Source of the DNA: Euptelea pleiosperma
Taxonomy: Eukaryota > Streptophyta > Magnoliopsida > Ranunculales > Eupteleaceae
NCBI GenBank assembly: GCA_035048495.1
Contig: JASUTR010000049.1
Coordinates: forward strand, 124,001-188,000
Length of the DNA: 64,000 nt
Direction of reading: 5' to 3'
The notes beneath the pieces are model-generated. The model made no database searches. It saw only the letters and a program-made list of their open reading frames with translations, and was not told the origin of the DNA. Position 1 is the first letter of the stretch; each line of letters starts with the position of its first letter. The translations under genes were made by a program, and so were the position numbers. Shown here in pieces: positions 37,020-43,522 of the stretch.

Positions 37020-38861
37020 ATGGCAGATGAACGGCCTCTGTATGAGACCTACTACAGTTTCTGTGAGAATCGAGGTGATCACTCTCAACAATGGTATGAC
37101 AATACTGAGTATCATCATGATACTCCAGTCTCGCACACTTCTACAGGGTATGATAATCACCGAGATCCGGAGTACAATTCTGTACTCCAAGAACTTAAAA
37201 ATTCAGTCTCTGCCCTTCGTGCCGCAGTCCAGCAACCTGTGTATCATTCCCAGTCTGTAGGATATTACCCTCCTATCCAGCAAGATGTCTGTACCTTTCC
37301 ATCTCCAATGCAGACCTCCTATGACAACACTTATTATCCGGATAATAGGAGTCACCATAACTTTGGTTGGGAACAGTCTGCCCTCCCGCAGCAATTGCCG
37401 CAGGATAATTATCCTTCCGGGTTCCATCAACCCAATGGAGAGTATGACTGGCAATACTCGCAATCCCAGTACCCGTCATATCCACAGAATGACTATTCTG
37501 ATCAACAGTGGGCCCCTCAGGATTTTCAGAGTCAGCAACTAGTCCCAGACTCCACTTTGCCTTACAACTTTCATACCCAGTCGGACTACAATCAAGAATT
37601 CGCACCTCAGCTCCCCTTGGCTGAACCACCTCCGTTGGCTACTAAACCCGGTCTAGAGGACCTTCTCTCTCAGTACATTGCCCAGCAACAACAGTATTTC
37701 CAAGGTCTAGAGCACCAACAACAGTTATCTATGGAGAGCTTGGAGCAACGTCTAGTTCAATTAGAAAATGAGAGAGAGGAAGTCAACTTCACTAGCCCAC
37801 CAATAGCCTATCCTGAGGAGAATGATATGGCCACTGTCTATAATGAGGAGCCGCACAATTGGACCCAATACCACCATTGTGAGGAAGAAATAGAAGTTGT
37901 ACCCACCCTTAGATCGAGCCAGACTATTGAGGAGCCAGTGTTTCCTTCTTCGGTGCCTTTAACAGCACCAAATCTTGAACCTACCTCAGAGCAACCTAAT
38001 TCTCACTCTACCTCTGCTGCCCCTGATGTCGATCTTCATGACACTAAGCTGTGTCTCGATCGTAGGATCCCAACTGTCATTGATCTACCGTTCCTCCCCA
38101 CCTCCCTTGGATTGTGCAACAACAGTGATAAACCCGATTCTCAATCTTTGGTGCCCTTAACAGCACCAACTTCTAGACCGAGCACAGAGGAACTCAGTTC
38201 CATCTCTATCTCTGTTAATTCTCTCTCTGCTCTGAATGCAGACATTCCTACTGATGAGCCATGTCTAGAAAATGGGCCTCCCGCTGTCCTGGACCTACCG
38301 ATCCCCACCGAGGAGGGACATATTGAGTGTAGGGATTGGAACATCCCTATCACATTAGGAAACATCGAGAAAGAAGTCAACAATTTTCACCTGTCACCCT
38401 ACGTCGATATTATCGATGACCCATGTGTCGTAGAGAGTCTAATTCAAGACTCTCCTGAAGATATATTATCCAAGTGTCATGAACACTGTGAGTTTGACTT
38501 CATCTCGAAGTCCAATATTTCTGGTATTACTGATCTGCAGGAGTCTGCTCCATTCAGATACATTCCCGCAAAACTCAATGAGTTTGCGGCTCTGCTAACC
38601 ACGGTCAGAGAACCCATTACTACTCCCTTCTCAGTCTTTACTGAGAAGCTTCTATCCCTCCCCGCTGAACTAAATGTTTTTGCGGGTCTGCTCAGAGAAA
38701 CCGCTCCTACTCTCCTCTCAATCTTTACTGAGAAGCTTCGATCCCTCCCAGATCAACTCCGTACTTTTGTCAGTCTGCTCAGAGAGCTCAATGCCCTTCT
38801 CTCAATTTACACTGAGAAAGACCTGTTCTACACAGGTATACCTAGACAAGGGATAGGATAA
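37020..38861 (+). CDS. Gag-like retrotransposon protein, 613 aa
   Basis: The only substantial ORF in the window. ATG is in good context (A at -1 and -2, G at +4) and the stop is TAA. Residues 1-200 are rich in Y, Q, N, H, S and P and low in complexity, with NRSHHNFGW (109-117) recalling the NHPNFSW-type segment of plant Ty3/gypsy Gag. Residues 211-254 (GLEDLLSQYI..., SLEQRLVQLENE) resemble the LEDLL/NLENQVGQL coiled segment that follows the zinc knuckle in Athila-type Gag. No CCHC knuckle, protease or polymerase motif is present. Residues 312-443 hold two copies of a 66-residue unit starting VPLTAP (312 and 378). Residues 515-603 hold three copies of a leucine-rich unit of about 30 residues ending (S/F)xFTEK or SIYTEK. 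Probably a structural or RNA-binding remnant; function unknown. The intact frame despite repeats suggests recent activity or constraint. Family assignment is by recalled similarity only. Confidence 0.72.
   Translation: MADERPLYETYYSFCENRGDHSQQWYDNTEYHHDTPVSHTSTGYDNHRDPEYNSVLQELKNSVSALRAAVQQPVYHSQSVGYYPPIQQDVCTFPSPMQTSYDNTYYPDNRSHHNFGWEQSALPQQLPQDNYPSGFHQPNGEYDWQYSQSQYPSYPQNDYSDQQWAPQDFQSQQLVPDSTLPYNFHTQSDYNQEFAPQLPLAEPPPLATKPGLEDLLSQYIAQQQQYFQGLEHQQQLSMESLEQRLVQLENEREEVNFTSPPIAYPEENDMATVYNEEPHNWTQYHHCEEEIEVVPTLRSSQTIEEPVFPSSVPLTAPNLEPTSEQPNSHSTSAAPDVDLHDTKLCLDRRIPTVIDLPFLPTSLGLCNNSDKPDSQSLVPLTAPTSRPSTEELSSISISVNSLSALNADIPTDEPCLENGPPAVLDLPIPTEEGHIECRDWNIPITLGNIEKEVNNFHLSPYVDIIDDPCVVESLIQDSPEDILSKCHEHCEFDFISKSNISGITDLQESAPFRYIPAKLNEFAALLTTVREPITTPFSVFTEKLLSLPAELNVFAGLLRETAPTLLSIFTEKLRSLPDQLRTFVSLLRELNALLSIYTEKDLFYTGIPRQGIG
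37953..38348 (+). repeat. 198-bp in-frame tandem duplication inside the gag-like ORF
   Basis: GTGCC(T/C)TTAACAGCACCAA occurs at 37953 and again at 38151, exactly 198 bases (66 codons) later. Both protein copies share VPLTAP, then a Ser/Glu-rich stretch, a Cys-Leu pair (CLDRR and CLENG) and a (P/A)VxDLPxxPT motif. The copies have diverged clearly, so the duplication is older than the insertion. Confidence 0.7.
38562..38828 (+). repeat. Three tandem leucine-rich repeats at the ORF C terminus
   Basis: Residues 515-546, 547-575 and 576-603 each begin (I/L)P(A/D)xLxxF, continue with a leucine pair and end TEK(L/D). At DNA level TTTACTGAGAAGCTTC recurs at 38637 and 38723. Helical, amphipathic character is likely; a role in oligomerisation is a guess. 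Confidence 0.7.
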
Positions 38862-38928
38862 TTGTTTCCGTTCCACCTTAGGTGTCAGGAAGACTGCAGA
38901 TTCACTCAGTCTCCATGAGTTTTATCCT

Positions 38929-38953
38929 GGTTGGGGGTACTTGATATACCCCC
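38929..38953 (+). promoter_or_regulatory. GGTTGGGGGT motif with G5/C5 hairpin after the stop codon
   Basis: GGTTGGGGGT at 38929-38938 lies 67 bases after the ORF stop. Its G run pairs with a following C run: stem GGGGGTA (38933-38939), loop CTTGATA, stem TACCCCC (38947-38953). It is the first of three copies of this motif in the element. It could be a duplicated polypurine tract or an RNA structure; role unproven. Confidence 0.5.
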
Positions 38954-39190
38954 GTCATGTCTGGCTGAAGACGTAAAACTTAGCGCTTTCGGAAAGGCAA
39001 TTCCGGTATTCCTAGAGTACATGAGTCTCATGCATTTGTGATTATTGTTATATCTCTGAAAATGCAGGTACATTCATTCTCCCAATCATCAGGTATCACA
39101 CACTGTCGAGTTTTTGCCGACTTGGTAACATCCTTCCTGAATCTTTGCATCATCATCACTGATTTGTTATCATTTTATGTCCCGGTCCTG

Positions 39191-39225
39191 AGCACCGAGG
39201 ACGGTGCTATATTTTGGTTGGGGGT
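39191..39225 (+). promoter_or_regulatory. Hairpin plus second GGTTGGGGGT motif
   Basis: AGCACCG and CGGTGCT (39191-39208) form a 7-bp stem with loop AGGA. Eight bases later stands GGTTGGGGGT (39216-39225), followed by GGGTATTTACC. The same ten-base motif directly precedes the 3' LTR at 40828, so this may be an extra internal polypurine tract used for plus-strand priming. Inference only. Confidence 0.45.
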
Positions 39226-39257
39226 GGGTATTTACCAAAACTCATGTATTCCTTTTG

Positions 39258-39259
<2 letters not shown>

Positions 39260-39299
<40 letters not shown>
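39260..39299 (+). repeat. Poly(A) run of 40
   Basis: Uninterrupted A run after CCTTTTGAT, followed by GGTTGTTTTTGGGG. It may be a simple-repeat expansion or a remnant of a polyadenylated RNA join. The exact length is unreliable in any sequencing technology. Confidence 0.9.
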
Positions 39300-39301
<2 letters not shown>

Positions 39302-40827
39302 TTGTTTTTGGGGTGATTTCCGATGTTCTCCAAAAGTTTTCTAGAATTTCAAAAATGTGTCAAATACCCTGACTTTGATTAGCTGAAAACCTCCGTTAAG
39401 TCAGTATTGAGGATGTCAATTTTTGTTTAAAGTTAGCGTTGAATCAAGTCAAGCGTGGCTACAGCAGGTTTGAAAACTCAGAAAATCTCAGATTTGGCAC
39501 AATTGTACACTATCAACATCAGAGTCGTCCTAAGTTTTGAAACTCTAGAGATCCTATAAGAATAATTGTGGAGACCTAACCCAGTGAGCTTTCGAACCTT
39601 TAATCATTTCGGAGAGTTATACAATAATCCTGAGTCAATGCATGACTCACTATTCTTCATGCCCGCAATATTCGTTGAGAGATCTCATTATCTTTTGCTT
39701 CGATCATAGAACTCGGAACGACATCAACATTGGATTACTACGACAGAACCTTCTCTATATCCAGTCAAGACAGTATACATGATAGTGCAAACCCTAGAAA
39801 ATGATTTAGGCCATTTTTTTCTGAACCATTCAGCCTTTTTACTCACCTGAATTATACTTCACTAGAAACCCCTTGAACATTTCTATAAAAGCCTTTTATT
39901 TGCAAACCCATCAACCTAAAATCCAGTCCCGCTACGAAACATGACTGGCTACCCTTATTTTGAGATGGACAAAAGAATAACTGATGTGGGTGTACCGTGA
40001 AAAGAAAAGTAAAGAAGAAGAATCAAAAGGAAAAGAAAGTGGTTCAAGCTGAAAACAAAATATGAAAAGAAAGTATGAAGAAGAGCTGAAAAGAAATTGA
40101 GCAGTCTCAGAAATATCAAGAAAAAGAGAAAAATATGAAAAAAGGAAAAAGAACCAGATAATGGTGTTACGTCGCAGGAAAAATGCAAGAAAATGACAAT
40201 ATCCTCTCAAGATCTTTGAAATCCTGTATCCCTTTATCTCTCTACACCTGACCTAAGCCTCATTACAACCCAGGAAAGTCCTACTTGATTCTAGGATAGT
40301 ACGATCATAAAATGTGGAGATTGGAGAAAGAGAAGCTATAGAGTTTGATCTGACGTTCCCGAGTGAAGTGGTATTCCAATCATGAGATCTTCTTCTGTTA
40401 AGGATGTCCTTCCTTCAAATAATACATATGTGAGATCTTTGCTTTCATATATCAACACATCTCCTCACATATAAATTGAGAGAAAAGAAGAAAACCCTTC
40501 TTGTGTGATTCTATTCTGAGTGCTAAACATGTGAGATTTGAGGTCAAGGCATAAAAACTTAGAGGTGATCTGAAAATCTTTACTGTCGGATGATGAGAAT
40601 GTTGAGCACACACACACGCAGAGTCTGACTATTTTGGGTCATGATTATCAGTCTGTAGTCTTGCCAAGACTCTCCAACTCTTCGCTAGCACGTAACTATT
40701 TTTGCATCAATTCAATGATTTGACGAACGGTGTTTTCCCGGAGCTAATATGAAAAAGTGTGCAGCATGTGCAGAGCCCTTTTAAGCTCATTTATTTCGCA
40801 CTAATTGCCAAGGATTGGCAATATGCT

Positions 40828-40839
40828 GGTTGGGGGTTG
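40828..40839 (+). promoter_or_regulatory. Polypurine tract before the 3' LTR
   Basis: GGTTGGGGGTTG abuts the TG that starts the 3' LTR at 40840. A G-rich tract at this place primes plus-strand DNA synthesis in LTR retrotransposons. The position supports 40840 as the true LTR boundary. Confidence 0.75.
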
Positions 40840-41499
40840 TGATATTCGCTCAAAAGTGCTTATTTTAAGCAATTATCCTTTTAGCGTTATTGCATTCTCC
40901 TACGTAAAATACTCTATTTACCTACTTTTCTACGTAAGAGTCTCTTCTGTTGCGTAGAACACAATTTTCTGGACGAAATGGTATATTTGCATGCATTAAA
41001 CACATTTTCGGAAGTCTAGATATTAAGCCGTTCTGATAAAGTCTCATTACGCGCTTCTTCTGTCGCAGGAAACCCGATGGGACGATTCTCAAGACTTGTG
41101 GGCCCAAATCGATCATGAAAGCCCATTATCAAAGCTTAAAGAGCCCACATGCTATGACTAGAAGATATGGGCCAAATATGGGCTGAATAAGAGGACCATA
41201 AAGTCGGCCCAAAGAACGAAGAGAGCCGGAGAGCCAATGACCAAGAGACGGACCAAAGCGTTTAAAGCCACATGAGTCAGCAAAGAATGATAGTCGACTC
41301 TACTGGAGAAGCGTGAGGATGGTCACAGTGAAGAACAGGGTTCCAGACCCTCCGCCAGTGCTTTTTTTCCATTTTTTTTGATACTTTTTCTCTCATCTCT
41401 CCTTATTCTCTCTCTCTCTTCATCTCTCGGTCCTCGAATCTACTGACCTAACCCCAGAACTCCTGCCCATCGGCTCTATCTCATCTCCCTTAGCTTTCT

Positions 41500-41560
41500 G
41501 ACCGTTGGATCTTCCATCGGACCATTGGATCTTCAATCGGACCGTTGGATCTCTCTAGAT
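41500..41560 (+). repeat. Three 20-bp direct repeats in U3
   Basis: GACCGTTGGATCTTCCATCG (41500), GACCATTGGATCTTCAATCG (41520) and GACCGTTGGATCTCTCTAG (41540) lie head to tail. Short tandem repeats upstream of the TATA box in retrotransposon U3 regions often act as enhancer elements; that role is inferred here. Confidence 0.7.
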
Positions 41561-41800
41561 CCGTCGATCTACCAATCTGAGTCCCAATCAAGTCACCATC
41601 CATCCGATCGCCTTCAGAATGCCCGTCACATCATCTTGTGAGACGATGGACATCATCAGTCCATGTGGGCCAGTAGCCGGGCCCATCAGCATCGACCCGC
41701 TGTCCGACCAGTTAGTGGACCCCGCGAATTTCAAAAATAATTTTAATTAAATGGGGGGTCCACTAATTGGGGAGATTCCCCATAGAAAAGTAGCATTTTA

Positions 41801-41803
<3 letters not shown>

Positions 41804-41839
<36 letters not shown>
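41804..41839 (+). repeat. Poly(A) run of about 36 in the 3' LTR
   Basis: A run after CATTTTACTT, followed by an AT-rich stretch (TTAAAAATATTTTTTTTATTT) leading to the palindrome. Lies about 60 bases upstream of the TATA box. AT-rich tracts of this kind disfavour nucleosomes, which may help promoter access. Confidence 0.9.
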
Positions 41840-41841
<2 letters not shown>

Positions 41842-41868
41842 AAAAATATTTTTTTTATTTAAAAAATA

Positions 41869-41894
41869 CCCTATTTCCATTAATGGAAATAGGG
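41869..41894. promoter_or_regulatory. 26-bp perfect palindrome upstream of the LTR TATA box
   Basis: Half-site CCCTATTTCCATT followed immediately by its exact reverse complement, with no spacer. It ends three bases before CTTTATAAGAGG. A perfect 26-bp dyad is very unlikely by chance at this position. It may bind a dimeric transcription factor or extrude as a cruciform. Confidence 0.6.
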
Positions 41895-41896
41895 AG

Positions 41897-41908
41897 CTTT
41901 ATAAGAGG
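41897..41908 (+). promoter_or_regulatory. Probable TATA box of the LTR promoter
   Basis: CTTTATAAGAGG is a good plant TATA box. It is followed about 15 bases on by a hairpin (AGGGTTCG/CGAACCCT with a 2-base loop) and a C-rich leader. Transcription would start near 41930, splitting the LTR into U3 (about 1.09 kb) and R-U5 (about 1.59 kb). This promoter is absent from the shortened 5' end of the element. Confidence 0.6.
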
Positions 41909-42044
41909 AAGGAGAAGGGTTCGTTCGAACCCTAATCCCCCTCCAATCTCCTCCTCTCCTTCCCCCTATCCTTTCCCTTCTTCCCCGCGATTTCTTTCTC
42001 CTCTTTTTCCTCTTTTCTTCTTCGTCTTCTTCACCTATACTTCG

Positions 42045-42070
42045 CCGGAGTTGCAGGTTTGCAACTCCGG
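42045..42070 (+). repeat. CCGGAGTTGCA hairpin 1
   Basis: Stem CCGGAGTTGCA and its complement TGCAACTCCGG with loop GGTT, 26 bases. Stands six bases left of the TTC microsatellite. One of three near-identical hairpins in the LTR leader. Confidence 0.8.
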
Positions 42071-42075
42071 CCGTC

Positions 42076-42080
42076 CTTCT

Positions 42081-42112
<32 letters not shown>

Positions 42113-42164
42113 TTCTTCTTCTTCTTCTTCTTCTTCTTCTTCTTCTTCTTCTTCTTCTTCTTCT
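42076..42164 (+). repeat. (TTC)n microsatellite
   Basis: About 30 copies of CTT/TTC with one early interruption (CTTCCTCTTC). On the + strand it gives a run of serine codons and on the - strand a run of glutamates, which explains the long low-complexity frames here. TTC/GAA repeats can form triplex DNA. Confidence 0.92.
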
Positions 42165-42227
42165 TTCTCCTTCTCTCCTCTGTCTTCTTCTCGTTTTTGC
42201 TGTTCTAGTTTTCGTTTCACGTCCTCA

Positions 42228-42252
42228 CCGGAGTTGCAGGCTGCAACTCCGG
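42228..42252 (+). repeat. CCGGAGTTGCA hairpin 2
   Basis: Same 11-bp stem as hairpin 1 with a 3-base loop (GGC), 25 bases. Lies 63 bases right of the microsatellite. Confidence 0.8.
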
Positions 42253-42387
42253 TCGCCAGCGCACCTCTCCGCCTCCACCATCTTCTCCGGCCACAGATGC
42301 TCATCTCCTTACACCACAGCAACGCCTCCCTCCATCTCTAATCTCTCTCCCACGATCCAAGCCGCCGTTGATATCACCACCATCAAA

Positions 42388-42413
42388 CCGGAGTTGCAGG
42401 TTTGCAACTCCGG
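42388..42413 (+). repeat. CCGGAGTTGCA hairpin 3
   Basis: Identical to hairpin 1 (stem CCGGAGTTGCA, loop GGTT). Partial single arms follow at 42473 (TGCAACTCC), 42833 and 42868 (AATAACTCCGG), suggesting a decayed continuation of the series. Confidence 0.8.
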
Positions 42414-42572
42414 CGAACCTGCAAATACCGTCTCCTTCTTCCTCTTCAGCCTGCAGCGCCACCTCCTCTCATCTGCAACTCCTTGCTCTGCTCTCCTCCA
42501 CCTCTGACCTAGCCGAACTTGAAACCTAGGCTTCATCCTCTTGCTGTTGAGCAAACCACGATCACATGCCCC

Positions 42573-42590
42573 TTTCGTTTCCGAACGAAA
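42573..42590 (+). other. TTTCGTT/AACGAAA hairpin in the LTR leader
   Basis: Stem TTTCGTT, loop TCCG, stem AACGAAA. One more inverted repeat in a leader already rich in hairpins; weak on its own. Confidence 0.4.
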
Positions 42591-42964
42591 CTCTACCGCC
42601 TTGCAACGCCTCTACTTTCCACACAGGGTACCAGCAAGGGCGCATCTCCACCGCCCCATCCTTGGCCGGAGCTGCCATTAATGGGCGTCCAATAGCAGCA
42701 AGCGTCCACACCTATCATCCTCTCCTTCGATGCTACCTTGATGTTCATTTCCACATGCATCTTCACCATGGAGATCTAGATCTCCAAGCTTCAACTTCAG
42801 TTCACCACTTTACTGAAGCACGTGCCGGGCAATAACTCCGGTGAAACCAACACCCTCAAGCCACCAATAACTCCGGATGAACGCTCTCCCACAATCCTCC
42901 AAAGCCGGGGCAACCACTTCTCAATAGGCTGATCTCGTAGAATGGTGAGTGCACAAGGTAAAAG

Positions 42965-43101
42965 ATTAACTTTTTCCCTCTTCTCTCCCCCTCCATCCTC
43001 TCTCTTCTTTTCTCTCTCTACCTCTCTCTCTCTAGATCCTTTTAGTCACTTTCTCTCTCTACAATCTCTCTTTTTTTTCTTTATTTCTCTCTCTCTCATT
43101 G
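42965..43101 (+). repeat. Pyrimidine-rich (TC)n tract
   Basis: Degenerate CT/TC repeats with T runs (CTCTCTCTCTC, TTTTTTTTC) across the 3' part of the LTR. Low-complexity; long CT tracts are frequent in plant leader regions. Confidence 0.8.
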
Positions 43102-43158
43102 TAGCTTTCTTAACTTAGTGTAGTTCCAGCAAATATTGTAAGACTTTTAATTACTTTG

Positions 43159-43164
43159 AATAAA
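43159..43164 (+). terminator. Possible polyadenylation signal AATAAA
   Basis: AATAAA in an AT-rich stretch about 1.25 kb past the probable transcription start and inside the LTR, where the RNA of a retroelement must end. Plant signals are loose, so this is only a candidate. Confidence 0.3.
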
Positions 43165-43470
43165 TTTTAGTTGTCATTATTACTTGATTGTAATAGGTCA
43201 CCTTTCATGCTTTACTTTATCTGTGTTCTTAATGCTCTTGATATTTATAGCATTCTCTCTCTAAAATCACAACAAATAATATTTTAAAGACCATTTCAAT
43301 CACCACTCTCACCCCACCATCATTTTCATCAATTTCTATGAAGAAAGTCCGTCATTTTATGTTCTTTACTGCACGTTCACTAATCCCGAGTGCGGATTCG
43401 ACTCCGACTTTCCACTGTGCTAGAATTCTTAATTTTTGCAGAGAAAAAGACTCGGATTAATTACAAATGT

Positions 43471-43496
43471 GTTGAGATTAGGGTCGTTCTCTCAAC
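43471..43496 (+). other. Hairpin near the LTR 3' end
   Basis: GTTGAGA (43471-43477) pairs with TCTCAAC (43490-43496) across a 12-base loop, 21 bases before the LTR terminus. The left arm lies in ACAAATGTGTTGAG, which matches 12 bases of the satellite (CAAATGTGTTGA); that match is probably chance. Confidence 0.35.
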
Positions 43497-43517
43497 GACG
43501 GAAAAATCCTACTTTCA

Positions 43518-43522
43518 CACAC
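43518..43522 (+). repeat. Target-site duplication, right copy (CACAC)
   Basis: Second copy of CACAC after the LTR end CTTTCA. The satellite resumes as AAACTGAGTCCAATTTGGG, exactly the sequence that follows in uninterrupted m13 monomers (for example 46872 and 52873). Confidence 0.92.

Larger units (their letters stand above)
38862..40839 (+). other. 3' non-coding region of the retroelement
   Basis: No credible gene. It contains a G5-stem hairpin (38933-38953), a second GGTTGGGGGT motif at 39216 preceded by a hairpin, a 40-base A run, and a purine-rich tract at about 39995-40155 (AAAGAAAAG-type). The long reverse-strand frames over the purine tract are low-complexity shadows. Position and composition fit the spacer between gag/pol and the 3' LTR in large plant Ty3/gypsy elements; here pol is absent altogether. 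Confidence 0.7.
35295..43517 (+). mobile_element. Non-autonomous LTR retrotransposon, Athila/Tat-like (8,223 bp)
   Basis: Seen: termini TG and CA, a CACAC target duplication, a 267-bp direct repeat of the start at 40840, a G-rich polypurine tract directly before that repeat, and one long ORF on the same strand. No protease, reverse transcriptase, RNase H or integrase frame is present anywhere in the insert, so mobilisation must have used proteins from another element. The ORF tail resembles plant Ty3/gypsy Gag (LEDLL-type segment), which together with the long LTR suggests the Athila/Tat side of Ty3/gypsy; that assignment is inference. Oddities: the two ends do not have matching full-length LTRs, and no canonical primer-binding site is recognisable. 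Insertion into a satellite array fits the known accumulation of such elements in plant centromeres. Confidence 0.88.
40840..43517 (+). repeat. 3' LTR (2,678 bp)
   Basis: Begins TGATATTCGCTC directly after the polypurine tract and ends CTACTTTCA before CACAC and the satellite. The first 267 bp equal the 5' end of the element. The order is a U3-like part with three 20-bp repeats (41500-41560) and an A run, a 26-bp palindrome and TATA box near 41869-41908, then a long leader-like part with TTC microsatellite, three CCGGAGTTGCA hairpins and TC-rich tracts. It lies at the long end for plant Ty3/gypsy LTRs. The Ser-rich frame at 41883-42341 is a translation of the microsatellite and not a credible gene. 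Confidence 0.82.

Noticed and set aside
39038..39316. 92-codon frame ending in a lysine run
   Set aside because: Runs into the poly(A) tract after non-coding 3' sequence; low likelihood of being translated.
39932..40210. Hydrophobic Phe/Ser-rich reverse-strand frames
   Set aside because: Shadow of the purine-rich AAAGAAAAG tract; the apparent membrane character comes from TTC/TTT codons.
40840..41106. Complete 267-bp LTR (TG...CA) making a 5.8-kb element
   Set aside because: Its ends fit, but no CACAC follows 41106, whereas CACAC does follow 43517. The longer 3' LTR explains the target duplication better, so this is kept only as an alternative.
42035..42322. 95-codon reverse-strand frame with a glutamate run
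   Set aside because: Complement of the same microsatellite.
41883..42341. 152-codon frame with a long serine run
   Set aside because: Translation of the TTC microsatellite and CT-rich leader downstream of the probable TATA box; no conserved domain and pure low complexity.
42566..42835. 89-codon frame in the LTR
   Set aside because: No similarity recognised, lies in the hairpin-rich leader, and long random frames are expected in GC-richer LTR sequence.
43463..43477. Twelve-base match between the LTR end and the satellite (CAAATGTGTTGA)
   Set aside because: Too short, and the surrounding sequence differs; likely chance rather than satellite capture.
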